Part shown: positions 9,263 through 18,013 of the stretch, piece by piece | Numbering within the stretch: position 1 is the first letter of the stretch | Layout of the letters: each line of letters opens with the position of its first letter | Assembly (NCBI GenBank): GCA_030655075.1 | Contig: JAURWE010000055.1 | Span: 124,001 to 188,000, forward strand | Reading direction: 5' to 3' | DNA length: 64,000 nucleotides | Origin: Pararhizobium sp. | GTDB taxonomy: Bacteria > Pseudomonadota > Alphaproteobacteria > Rhizobiales > Rhizobiaceae | Made by a program: the position numbers and the translations under genes | The notes under the pieces: model-generated | What the model saw: only the letters and a program-made list of their open reading frames with translations | Told to the model about the DNA's origin: nothing | Databases searched by the model: none

Positions 9263-10600
9263 CTAGTACTTGCCCTCGTCCTCGAAGATTTCCTTCCAGT
9301 CGGCAACAAGGCCGTCCAGCGCTTCCTGGGACGTGCCCTGACCGGCGATGACGAAGTTGTGGAACCGCTTCTGCGCTGCCTGAAGCAGCGAGGCGTAAGA
9401 CGGCTCGGCCCAGAAATCCTTCACGATCGCCATGGAATCGAGGAAGGTCTGTGCATAAGGCTGGCTCTTGGCAAAACCCGGATCTTCAACGACAGCGCGC
9501 AGGGCCGAATAGCCGCCGAGCTGCCACCACTTCGTCTGGATTTCCGGCTGGGCAAACCACTTGATATATTCCAGCGCCGCATCCTGCTTTTCAGACTTGG
9601 CGACCACCGAGATACCCTGACCGCCGAGCTGGGCGAACTGTTTGCCGCCCGGACCGGCCGGGTTCGGGAAATAGCCGGACTTTTCGCCGCCGACATTCGG
9701 ATCGGCATGGATGCCGGGCCAGGTGAAGGCGAAGTTCATCTGCAGCGCCACCTGACCGGACTTGTAGGCGTCGATGTTCTCCGACATGTAGGCGTCGGAC
9801 GATCCGGGAGGGGCGCAGCAATTGTAGAGTTCCTTGTAGAACTCAAGGCCCTTCACCGCATCGGCCGAATTGACGAAACCTTCTAGCTCATAGGGCTTGT
9901 CCGGATTCTGATACTCGAAGCCGAAGCTGTAGAGCACATCCATGACGCCCATGGTGATGCCTTCGGAGCCGCGTTCCGTGTAGATCGCAGCACCATAGAC
10001 CGTCTTCCCGTCGATCGAGCGATTCTGGAAGAATTCACCAATATCCTTGAGCTCGGCAAAGGTCTTTGGAACGGCCAGGTCGCGGCCGTATTTCTTCTTG
10101 AATTCATCCTGCAGCTCGGGACGCGAGAACCAGTCCTTGCGATAGCTCCAGCCGACAACGTCGCCGAAGGCCGGCAGCGCCCAGTAGTTCGGCGAACCCT
10201 TCGGCCATTCGGCATAGCCGGTGACGGTCGCTGGAATGAAATCGCTCATCTTGATTCCTTCCTTATCGAAGAAATCGTTGAGCTTGACGTATTGGCCGTT
10301 CTCGGCCGCGCCGCCGATCCACTGGCTGTCGCCGATCATCAGGTCGCAGAGCTTGCCGCCCGAGTTCAGCTCATTGAGCATGCGGTCGGCGAAGTTCGGC
10401 CAAGGTACGAATTCGAAATGCATCTTGTGGCCGGATTTGGATTCAAAATCCTTGCTCAGCGACACGAGCGCGTTTGCAGGATCCCAGGCGGCCCAGCACA
10501 GGGTCAGGTCTTCCGCCTGCGCCGAGGTTGTCCCGGCAAACGCCATGAGACCGGTGACGACACCGGCAGCCAATGCGGATTTCAGAATAGAAATGGTCAT
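9263..10600 (-). CDS. Extracellular solute-binding protein, family 1
   Basis: About 445 residues from the ATG at 10600, with a strong GGGGAGGAG ribosome site. The N-terminus has a Sec signal peptide ending near TSAQA. The mature part has the family-1 fold blocks typical of sugar/polyol binding proteins, rich in Trp and Tyr that usually stack on sugars (CWAAWDP, FVPWPNF, NYWALP). It is the first gene of the importer operon and lies just downstream of two palindromic operators. The downstream dihydroxyacetone kinase and DUF2160 subunit point to a small polyol or ketotriose rather than a disaccharide; this is inference. Confidence 0.87.
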   Translation of the reverse strand: MTISILKSALAAGVVTGLMAFAGTTSAQAEDLTLCWAAWDPANALVSLSKDFESKSGHKMHFEFVPWPNFADRMLNELNSGGKLCDLMIGDSQWIGGAAENGQYVKLNDFFDKEGIKMSDFIPATVTGYAEWPKGSPNYWALPAFGDVVGWSYRKDWFSRPELQDEFKKKYGRDLAVPKTFAELKDIGEFFQNRSIDGKTVYGAAIYTERGSEGITMGVMDVLYSFGFEYQNPDKPYELEGFVNSADAVKGLEFYKELYNCCAPPGSSDAYMSENIDAYKSGQVALQMNFAFTWPGIHADPNVGGEKSGYFPNPAGPGGKQFAQLGGQGISVVAKSEKQDAALEYIKWFAQPEIQTKWWQLGGYSALRAVVEDPGFAKSQPYAQTFLDSMAIVKDFWAEPSYASLLQAAQKRFHNFVIAGQGTSQEALDGLVADWKEIFEDEGKY

Positions 10601-10768
10601 GATGATCTCCTCCCCTTGAACCCCAGCCATTTCCTCCGGCATGGGTCCACGCGCCCATGATGAGCGCAGATGATCTTCAGGCTTGCCCCACGAGGCACTC
10701 CTCCCTCCAACGAACAGCCTCCCGGGCACTCCAAAGGAACACCCGCCGTTGTTGTTGTCTTTGTTGTA

Positions 10769-10788
10769 ATTGAGGTGCGCACCTCAAT
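10769..10788. promoter_or_regulatory. LacI-type operator O1, perfect 20-bp palindrome
   Basis: ATTGAGGTGCGCACCTCAAT reads identically on both strands and has the central CG of LacI-family operators. It lies in the divergent region between the regulator gene (10888) and the binding-protein gene (10600), so it is the likely site of that regulator. Confidence 0.8.
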
Positions 10789-10799
10789 GCAAGCTTTTT

Positions 10800-10817
10800 T
10801 TGAGGTGCGCACTTCAA
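10800..10817. promoter_or_regulatory. LacI-type operator O2
   Basis: TTGAGGTGCGCACTTCAA differs from the O1 core at one base. Its centre is exactly 30 bp from that of O1, about three helical turns, so two dimers would bind on the same face. It ends 70 bp before the regulator start, which suggests autoregulation as well. Confidence 0.75.
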
Positions 10818-10887
10818 TTTCTTGCTTTTTGCTTCGCTTTGTTGAAAAGCTGCAGTGACGGGAGCGAGAAGAGGACGTCAGCATTCC

Positions 10888-11919
10888 ATGATACGACCGA
10901 CAGCCAAGGACCTTGCGGAGGCGGCAGGGGTCAGCCTTGCCACCGTCGACCGGGTTTTGAACGACCGGCCGAATGTCAGCCCCAAGGCGGCAAAGAAAGT
11001 CAGCGAGGCCATCGACAGGATCGGCTTCGTGCGCAACCCGGCTGCCGTCGTTCTCGCCCGCAACAAGGTCTATCGCTTTCAGTTCGTGCTGCCGCGCAAA
11101 GGCGACCAGTATCTGCGGGAACTCTTGGCACGGGTTGAAGAGGCGCGGCAGACGCTGCGCTCCGATCTCACGGAAGTGTCCGTCGCGCAGATCGCCGTCG
11201 ACGATCCCTACCAGCTGTCGCGCTATCTCGCCGCCATCGACGCCGAGACGGTCGACGGCGTTGCGGTCATGGCGCCGGAATCGCCGCAGGTGCGCGACGC
11301 GCTCGGCCGCCTGATGCTGCGCGGCATGCATGTCGTGCAGTTTCTATCGGGCCAGGAGAAACTCGAGACGGCCGACTTCGTCGGTTTCGACAATTTTGCG
11401 GCCGGCGCCACCGCCGGCAAGATCATCGGCCGCTTCCTGCCGCAAGCACCCGCCAAGATCATGGTCGTCGCCGAGACCATGGTGGCGCGCGACAGCATTG
11501 AACGGCGCCGTGGTTTCGACGGCATCATGAATGCACAGTTTCCGCACCTGAAAACCCTGCCCTCGCTCGAAACCTACGGCGACGAGCGCCGCGCCGGCAC
11601 GGTTATCCGCCAGGTTCTCGAGCACAACAGCGATATCCGCGCCGCCTATATCATGAGCCCGGAATGCCGCATCCCGATCCTGGCGATCTCGCAGTTCACC
11701 GACGTGCGCGCGCTCACCGTGGTCGTGCACGAACACACGCCCTTCAGCGAAGAGGCTCTGCGCAACGACGGCATCGACGCCATCATCGCCCAGGACCCCG
11801 GCCACGCCGTGCGCAGCGCCATCCGCATCATGCGCGCCCGCACCGACATGCGCGAACCCATCGCCTCGCAAGAAAAAATCCGGATCGAGGTGCTCCTGAA
11901 GGAAAATCTGCGAGCGTGA
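10888..11919 (+). CDS. LacI-family transcriptional regulator
   Basis: 343 residues. The N-terminal helix-turn-helix reads TAKDLAEAAGVSLATVDRVL, followed by a hinge and a periplasmic-binding-like effector domain. Of the possible starts, the ATG at 10888 places the DNA-binding helices directly at the N-terminus. It is divergent from the importer operon and separated from it by the two operators, so it most likely represses the operon until a catabolite or the substrate binds. The effector is unknown. Confidence 0.88.
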   Translation: MIRPTAKDLAEAAGVSLATVDRVLNDRPNVSPKAAKKVSEAIDRIGFVRNPAAVVLARNKVYRFQFVLPRKGDQYLRELLARVEEARQTLRSDLTEVSVAQIAVDDPYQLSRYLAAIDAETVDGVAVMAPESPQVRDALGRLMLRGMHVVQFLSGQEKLETADFVGFDNFAAGATAGKIIGRFLPQAPAKIMVVAETMVARDSIERRRGFDGIMNAQFPHLKTLPSLETYGDERRAGTVIRQVLEHNSDIRAAYIMSPECRIPILAISQFTDVRALTVVVHEHTPFSEEALRNDGIDAIIAQDPGHAVRSAIRIMRARTDMREPIASQEKIRIEVLLKENLRA

Positions 11920-12048
11920 GGGGACGACTCTCGTTGCTGCCACCTTATACTAAACATGGCAATTCTCCCCGAAGCAGCCTAGAACAGACCAACACAATCC
12001 GACCGAAAGCTCCTGCATGCGTGCGCCCTCAACATCTCGGCTCAGCCT

Positions 12049-13068
12049 TTGACCTGTTCTGACGCCTTCGCGTCGCTGGCTGATCTCGGCTGGTCCGGCT
12101 TTTTTGGCGACCAGCTCGAAGCTGGCGACGGGGACTTTGTTCCCCGGCGGGTGGCTTCGGTCCATCGCACGCGGATCGAGGTGATCGATATACATGGGCC
12201 TGTGGCGCTGGACTTGCCTGCCAACAGCAATACGGCGGATTTTGCCGTCGGCGACTGGGTTCTTGCCTCGCCATCGACAGGCCTGCTTCACCGACGCCTC
12301 GAGCGAAAGACCGTACTGCAGCGGCGGACGGAAAGCCGCGATGGACAGCAACTGGCTGCCGCCAATGTCGATACGCTGTTCATCGTCACCTCCTGCAATG
12401 CCGATTTCAATCCCGAGCGGCTCGAACGCTACCTGATCATGGCCAACCAGGCGGGAACCCTTCCAGTGATCGTTCTCACCAAAGCCGATACGGTTGCGGA
12501 TGCCGATGCCTATCTGCAGCGGGCGATGGCGCTGCAGCGCGACCTGCCGGTCGTCGTCCTGAATGCACGCTCGGAGAGCGCGTTGGAAGCCTTGAGGCCC
12601 TGGTGCGGTGCCGGGCAGACCGTTGCCCTTGTCGGCTCGTCAGGCGTCGGAAAATCGACGCTGGTCAACACGCTGGCGGGCCACCCGATGGATGCCGGGC
12701 AAAAGACCGGCGCAATCCGCGAACATGATGCCAAGGGCCGCCACACGACCACTGCGCGCTCACTGCATTCGATCGCCGGCGGCGGCTGGGTGATAGACAC
12801 GCCGGGCATACGGACGCTTTACGTCAGTGATGCCACTGATGGCATCGATACGCTGTTTGCCGAGATCACCGACCTGGCGCCGCTCTGCCGGTTTCGCGAC
12901 TGCACCCACGCCCATGAACCCGGCTGCGCCGTCCAGGCCGCCGTCGCCAGCGGTACGTTGACGGCGGACCGCGTCGAACGCTGGCGCAGCCTGCTGGCGG
13001 AGAACCGCGCAAAAACGCCTGTTTATAGTGGACCCAAGGGCAATAAGATCATGCGCAAGAAGAGGTAA
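12049..13068 (+). CDS. rsgA: Ribosome small-subunit-dependent GTPase A
   Basis: About 339 residues. It shows the circularly permuted GTPase order: G4 (TKAD) precedes G1 (GSSGVGKST), then G3 (DTPG). A C-terminal zinc knuckle carries the spaced Cys/His residues CRFRDCTHAHEPGC. RsgA helps late 30S maturation. The open frame begins with a TTG at 12049; no ATG fits in frame close by and no clear ribosome site is seen, so the start is uncertain by several codons. The C-terminus is very basic. Confidence 0.88.
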   Translation: MTCSDAFASLADLGWSGFFGDQLEAGDGDFVPRRVASVHRTRIEVIDIHGPVALDLPANSNTADFAVGDWVLASPSTGLLHRRLERKTVLQRRTESRDGQQLAAANVDTLFIVTSCNADFNPERLERYLIMANQAGTLPVIVLTKADTVADADAYLQRAMALQRDLPVVVLNARSESALEALRPWCGAGQTVALVGSSGVGKSTLVNTLAGHPMDAGQKTGAIREHDAKGRHTTTARSLHSIAGGGWVIDTPGIRTLYVSDATDGIDTLFAEITDLAPLCRFRDCTHAHEPGCAVQAAVASGTLTADRVERWRSLLAENRAKTPVYSGPKGNKIMRKKR

Positions 13069-13264
13069 TCAGCAGCATTTCAAGAAGCCGTTACCTACAC
13101 TTCTGATTTGTCCGCGTGCCTGCCGCAGAAAGTACCCCGAATTGATCGCCAGTCGGCCTCTTAAGCCAAGAAAACCGGCCGATTTTAGCCGCTTCTCAAG
13201 CCTGTGCCGCTTGACAGCCTTGTCCAATTGCGTTCAACTTCCAGAAAATATCATGGGAAGACCG

Positions 13265-13477
13265 ATGACCAAATTCCTTGCTGCGAAAATGGCCTCACTG
13301 GCGATGTTGATCTCTTCTGCGGCGCTGATCAGCGGCTGCGAAACCAGCAGCGGCCGGCCTGAGATTTGCAAGACCGGGGACCGCTCGGCCCGGTGTGCGG
13401 TCGTGGTCAAGAAGAAACATGTCGGAAAACAGAAGAAACATGTCGCGCGGATGGTTAACCGCAATTCGGAATATTGA
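13265..13477 (+). CDS. Small lipoprotein
   Basis: 70 residues. The N-terminus is a signal peptide ending in the lipobox LISGC, so Cys at about residue 22 would be lipidated. The mature part is short, holds two further Cys, and ends in a highly basic Lys/His-rich stretch (VVKKKHVGKQKKHVARM). It resembles small rhizobial lipoproteins of unknown role. An ATG 12 bases upstream is an alternative start. The 196 bases before it show no gene. Confidence 0.6.
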   Translation: MTKFLAAKMASLAMLISSAALISGCETSSGRPEICKTGDRSARCAVVVKKKHVGKQKKHVARMVNRNSEY

Positions 13478-13529
13478 GAAAAACTCCCCTTCATAGGGTC
13501 CGCGCGTTCCTCATGCAGCGTCTCGCGAC

Positions 13530-15257
13530 ATGATGCTGCTTGGTGCTGATGCCACCGCGCGCGTGCGCCGGCAGATCCTCAATCACCCAGCTGCCAAAAT
13601 CTTTGCAGACGCCGTGCTGCAACAGGCGACAGACGTCCATTTAGCTCCGCCGCTTGGTCTGGAATTCGAGCCGGGGCGTGACGTTATCTTGCCGACAAGC
13701 CGCACGCTGCTTCATCGCGTCCTCACGCTCGGGATGGCGGCCATCATCGATGGAAGCAACCGGCATCGTCTTCGCGCTATAAGCGATATGAAACGGGCCG
13801 CTGCGTTCGACAGCTGGAACCCCCGCCACTTCCTCGATACCGCCGAAATGATGACGGCGATGGGGCTTGGACTGGACTGGTTTGCGCCCCTCATGACCCC
13901 GGCCGAGCGTGCAGTCATCGAGGTGGCTATTGTCGACAAGGGCCTGCGTCCCGGGCTCGATGCGCTGAACGAACAGGCGTTCTGGACCAACGCCACGCAC
14001 AACTGGAACATTGTCTGCTGCAGTGGGCTGACCATCGCGGCACTCGCGCTCAGGCCGCGGCATCCCGCGCTCTGCAGCGAGATCCTGCAGCGGGCGGGCG
14101 ACGCTATGCGGGCGGGCCTGTCGGCGTTCGAGCCGGACGGAGGCTACGAGGAAGGGCCTGGCTACTGGGACTATGCGGTTCGTTATGCGGCGCTGGCACA
14201 GGCCGCGCGGATTCAGGCGGGCCTCACCGGTGATGCACCGCAGGCATTGGTCTCGAGCTGGCGCTACGGCAAGGCGGTGATCGGTCCATCGGGCCGCGTT
14301 TTCAACTACGGAGACACCGCCGACGATCTTGGCCGCTCGCCCGTGCTCGGCTGGCTGGCACGTGAATCTGGAGACCCCGAGGCCGCAGGCTGGCAGCATG
14401 CCACGCCGGGCGAAGCCGGGGCGCTTGATCTCCTCTGGTTTGCGCCACCGAATGCGGACGATGCTGCTGGTGGGTCCGTCACCTCTTTTCAAAAGGCCGG
14501 ACTGTCGGTGCTGCGAACCGGCGGGAGCGACGAAATTTATCTGGCGCTCAAGGGCGGCCGCAACGGTGTCAATCATGCCCATCTTGATCTCGGCACATTC
14601 GTCCTCGACATCGGGCCGGCGCGGATTGCCTGCGAACTCGGCCGTGAAGACTATGCGCTCCCCGGATATTTCGATCCATCGACCCGGTTCGGCTATTTCC
14701 GGACGTCGACGGCGGCTCACAACACGCTGTTGATCAACGGATGCAATCAATCGATGCATGCGAGCGCCAGCCTCATCGGCACCCGTTGCGACCCCGGCGT
14801 GCTGGCGGCTGCCTACCGCATCGACGACAGCGCTTCTCCCCTGTCCCGCATCCGGGGAGCGATCATCGCAAATGAAGAGAGCATCCTTGTCGTCGACGAG
14901 CTTGCCCGCCGTCAGGCGGAGGACGCGGATGTCATCATCGAGTGGCGGATGTTTACGCAAGGCCGGGTGACCTGCGACGGGGGAGTGGCCTTTCTTGTGG
15001 TGGATGGGGTTGATGTGACGCTGGAGATCCAGGATCCCGCTGGCGCCCGCTGGATGGCCGAGCCCGCGCCGTCGTTCACGGGCATGGCAGACAATTCCGC
15101 GTTCACCTGCCTGCGCTTTTCGGCATTGGCCACACTGGAAACGTCGCGCATAGCTGTGGCAATCCGAAGAACTGGAGCGGGCCCGAAATTGTTTGCAGAT
15201 CCCGGTCCAATTGCCGGCTGGCAACTGCAATTGACGCCTGCACCGGCGGAACACTAA
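13530..15257 (+). CDS. Heparinase II/III-like polysaccharide lyase family protein
   Basis: 575 residues. The N-terminal ~330 residues are an alpha-rich domain with the FWTNATHNWNIVCCSG and EGPGYWDYA blocks. The C-terminal half has the heparinase II/III motif NHAHLDLGTFVLD with its conserved His residues, followed by beta-rich sequence. Family members cleave acidic polysaccharides by beta-elimination. No signal peptide is visible, unusual for a degradative lyase and more compatible with a role in handling a cell-made glycan. It sits directly before glycosyltransferase genes, which supports that reading. Confidence 0.8.
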   Translation: MMLLGADATARVRRQILNHPAAKIFADAVLQQATDVHLAPPLGLEFEPGRDVILPTSRTLLHRVLTLGMAAIIDGSNRHRLRAISDMKRAAAFDSWNPRHFLDTAEMMTAMGLGLDWFAPLMTPAERAVIEVAIVDKGLRPGLDALNEQAFWTNATHNWNIVCCSGLTIAALALRPRHPALCSEILQRAGDAMRAGLSAFEPDGGYEEGPGYWDYAVRYAALAQAARIQAGLTGDAPQALVSSWRYGKAVIGPSGRVFNYGDTADDLGRSPVLGWLARESGDPEAAGWQHATPGEAGALDLLWFAPPNADDAAGGSVTSFQKAGLSVLRTGGSDEIYLALKGGRNGVNHAHLDLGTFVLDIGPARIACELGREDYALPGYFDPSTRFGYFRTSTAAHNTLLINGCNQSMHASASLIGTRCDPGVLAAAYRIDDSASPLSRIRGAIIANEESILVVDELARRQAEDADVIIEWRMFTQGRVTCDGGVAFLVVDGVDVTLEIQDPAGARWMAEPAPSFTGMADNSAFTCLRFSALATLETSRIAVAIRRTGAGPKLFADPGPIAGWQLQLTPAPAEH

Positions 15258-15287
15258 GGTGCCTTCAAAATCAGGGCAGGTGAATGT

Positions 15288-15734
15288 ATGAAGCTGACAG
15301 GATTGCTTTCACGGTTTGGGCGGCGGGAACCGATAAAGACGGAGCCGGAAGCCGGTGACGATCTTTACATTTACGCAGCCACCCCCGCGACCTCTGTCGT
15401 CATGGTCACAATGATCGGGGTGGAGACGTCGCTGGTCGACGAGATCATTACGGTTACCACCGGCAAGTTCCAAAGCCAGCACCGCATCGTGTTCATCACC
15501 GACAGTCTGGATTTCATGCAGTTCCGGCGGCGGGGCGTTATGTTCGAATACCTGCCGGCACTTGGCGAGCAGCGCGTGCACGCCTCGGCAATGCCCTGGC
15601 ACAGCTATCTCAACGCACGCTGGGAACTGCTGCTGTCGAAATGGAGGCCGTTGCACATCCTGACATACGGCCAGAATATCAACAGCTACCTTGCTTCGGC
15701 ACCGCAGGGTGATGGCGGATCGACAGCCATATGA
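15288..15734 (+). CDS. Unknown protein of the glycan locus
   Basis: 148 residues, not recognised. It has a basic N-terminus, then alternating strands and helices (DLYIYAATPATSVVMVTMIG, RIVFITDSLDFMQF) that could be half of a Rossmann-like or GT-B fold. Its stop codon overlaps the start of the double glycosyltransferase by 4 bp, implying coupled translation and probably a joint function. It could be a detached N-terminal subdomain of the next protein. Confidence 0.6.
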   Translation: MKLTGLLSRFGRREPIKTEPEAGDDLYIYAATPATSVVMVTMIGVETSLVDEIITVTTGKFQSQHRIVFITDSLDFMQFRRRGVMFEYLPALGEQRVHASAMPWHSYLNARWELLLSKWRPLHILTYGQNINSYLASAPQGDGGSTAI

Positions 15735-17962
15735 AGCCGGTGCTGGATATTCTTTTCGTTGCCGATGCGCGGTTTGAAGGTGGCACGTCGACGGCCATTG
15801 CCGTGGAGATGCGCGCGGCGGCCCGCGCCGGGTTGCGCGTCGGATTGCTGATGGTCAAAGGGCCGCTTCTCAGGCACCCTTTCCCCGTACACCCCGAAAT
15901 ACGGGCTCTGATCGATACCGGTCTGGTCCAGCGGGTCGACCCGGCTATGGCCATCGGCGTGCGCCTGGTTCTCATCCATCACCCGACGATCATGGCCAAC
16001 CGGCCGACGCGCCCGCTGCGTGTCGATGCTGATATCGTGGTGCTTGTGCTGCACCATCCGATGTTCGATGGCAGTGGCAAGCGTCAATACGATCTGGCCA
16101 CCAATGTCCGGCATTGTTTCGAGGCTTTTGGCCGGCCCGTTCACGTCGCCGCTGTAAGTGTCGTCGTGCGCGACAGCCTCACCGTGAAGCTGCCGGGCTT
16201 TGCCACGGTGCTTAAGGAGGACTGGACGAACGTCATCGACATCGATCTCTGGCCCGCGCGCCCGCTCCGACAGCTGGGCAAACGCGTGGTGATCGGCCGC
16301 CATTCGCGGCCGGATGCGTTGAAGTGGCCGTCGCGGGATGACGCCATGCTGGCCTACCCTGCGGACAGCACGCTTTATGACGTGCGCATCCTGGGTGCCG
16401 GCGACTACCTGACCGAGCTTTATGAGACCTTGCCGCCAAACTGGACCTGCCTGCCCTTCAGCTGGACGGGGGTTCCGGAGTTTTTGGCGTCGCTGGATTT
16501 CTACGTTTATTATCACGACGACCGCTGGAGCGAAGCATTCGGCCGGACGATCCTCGAAGCGCTGACCGTCGGGCTGGTGGTAATCCTGCCTGCGCATTTC
16601 GAGCGCATTTTCGGTGATGCTGCGCTTTACGGGCCGCCGGACAGTGTTCAAGCCCTCATCCAGCAATATGTTGCCGATCCATCGCTTTATGCAGAGCAGA
16701 GCGCGCGGGCCCGCCGTTTCGCAGAGGAGACCTGCTCGGACCAGGCCTATGCAGGACGGATCGAACGCCTGATCGAAAGACTGGGACCGAAAAACGTCGC
16801 GGCATCGGATGCTCTCGCTGACTCGACCTTTCCACCCCTGCCGGTGCGCACCATCGTGTTCGCCTCCTCAAACGGCATCGGTGTCGGGCACCTGACACAG
16901 CAGCTCGCGATCGCAACGCGGCTGCCGGTCGATCTGCGGTCTGTTTTCGCGACGATGTCCTATTCGATGCGCGCTGTCGTCGATGAAGGCTATCAGGCCC
17001 ATTTTCTGACCTATCATCGTCACCTGCAGGCCGACCCTGGCGACTGGAACAATGTTTTATCGGAAGAGCTGTTTGATCTTCTGCGCCATCTGCGTCCGGC
17101 TATCTTTGCCTATGACGCAACCGCAGTGTTTTCTGGCGTTGTCGATGCGCTTGCCATGTGCCCCGACATATTCTCCGTCTGGGTTCGGCGGCCGATGTGG
17201 CGCGAGTCGCACCGGCCGTTCCTTGACCTTGCCGAGCATTTTGACGCGGTCATCGAGCCTGGCGAACTGGCCCGGGATTTCGACCATGGGCCGACGGCCG
17301 AGTTGCGTGACAAGGTTCTGCTTGTACCACCTGTTCTTCATATCGACCCGGCCGAGCGCATGAGCCGGAAAGCGGCGCGCGCGGCGCTTAACCTTCCTGA
17401 CAGCATGACAGTGGTGGCCCTGCAGCTGGGCTCAGGTGCCAATTTCGATATGGAAACCGTGCGTGCCGGGGTCATTGCGGCCGTGCTTGAACATCCGGAT
17501 ACGCTTCTTCTCGACATCCGTTCTCCGATTGCGCCGGACGCCGTTCCAGAAACCGGGCTGCATCCCCGGCACCGCATCATCACCCTCTTCCCGAGCTATC
17601 GCTACAGCCGTGCCTTCGACGCTGCCGTAACGGCTGCCGGTTACAACGCCTTTCATGAGCAAGTGCTCGGCGCTATCCCGACATTGTTCGTTCCCAACGA
17701 GGCGGACGAGATGGACCTGCAGGTCAACCGGGCGCGATGGGCCGAACTCAGCGGGCGCGGCTGGCTGATGCGCCGCGATTTCGATCTTGCCCATGTGCGT
17801 GACTATGTTGCGCGGCTGCTCGACCCGGCCGAGCGGGCGCGCGTGGTTGCCCGCTGCGGCACCATTTCATGGACCAACGGCGCGCGTGACATCGCGCGCT
17901 ATTTCGAGGATCACGCCCGGCTGGTCAGAACCGACTGGGACATCACCCGTGACGCAACCTGA
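15731..17962 (+). CDS. Double glycosyltransferase (GT4-like + MurG/GT28-like halves)
   Basis: 743 residues in two units. Residues 1 to ~350 resemble a GT-B glycosyltransferase, with WSEAFGRTILEAL near residue 260-272 as the GT4-type nucleotide-sugar motif. From ~375 a second GT-B unit begins with SSNGIGVGHLTQQLA, the glycine-rich acceptor-side loop of MurG-like enzymes, and ends with the AAGYNAFHEQVLGAIPTLFV block. It would be a cytoplasmic enzyme adding two sugars, or one with a regulatory half. Overlap with the upstream gene and the paralogous gene downstream suggest one short glycan pathway. Sugar and acceptor are unknown. Confidence 0.75.
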   Translation: MKPVLDILFVADARFEGGTSTAIAVEMRAAARAGLRVGLLMVKGPLLRHPFPVHPEIRALIDTGLVQRVDPAMAIGVRLVLIHHPTIMANRPTRPLRVDADIVVLVLHHPMFDGSGKRQYDLATNVRHCFEAFGRPVHVAAVSVVVRDSLTVKLPGFATVLKEDWTNVIDIDLWPARPLRQLGKRVVIGRHSRPDALKWPSRDDAMLAYPADSTLYDVRILGAGDYLTELYETLPPNWTCLPFSWTGVPEFLASLDFYVYYHDDRWSEAFGRTILEALTVGLVVILPAHFERIFGDAALYGPPDSVQALIQQYVADPSLYAEQSARARRFAEETCSDQAYAGRIERLIERLGPKNVAASDALADSTFPPLPVRTIVFASSNGIGVGHLTQQLAIATRLPVDLRSVFATMSYSMRAVVDEGYQAHFLTYHRHLQADPGDWNNVLSEELFDLLRHLRPAIFAYDATAVFSGVVDALAMCPDIFSVWVRRPMWRESHRPFLDLAEHFDAVIEPGELARDFDHGPTAELRDKVLLVPPVLHIDPAERMSRKAARAALNLPDSMTVVALQLGSGANFDMETVRAGVIAAVLEHPDTLLLDIRSPIAPDAVPETGLHPRHRIITLFPSYRYSRAFDAAVTAAGYNAFHEQVLGAIPTLFVPNEADEMDLQVNRARWAELSGRGWLMRRDFDLAHVRDYVARLLDPAERARVVARCGTISWTNGARDIARYFEDHARLVRTDWDITRDAT

Positions 17963-18013
17963 GAGAAGCGTATCCATGCAGCCGTGCCAACCTGAACACA
18001 GTATTTTGTGCCG

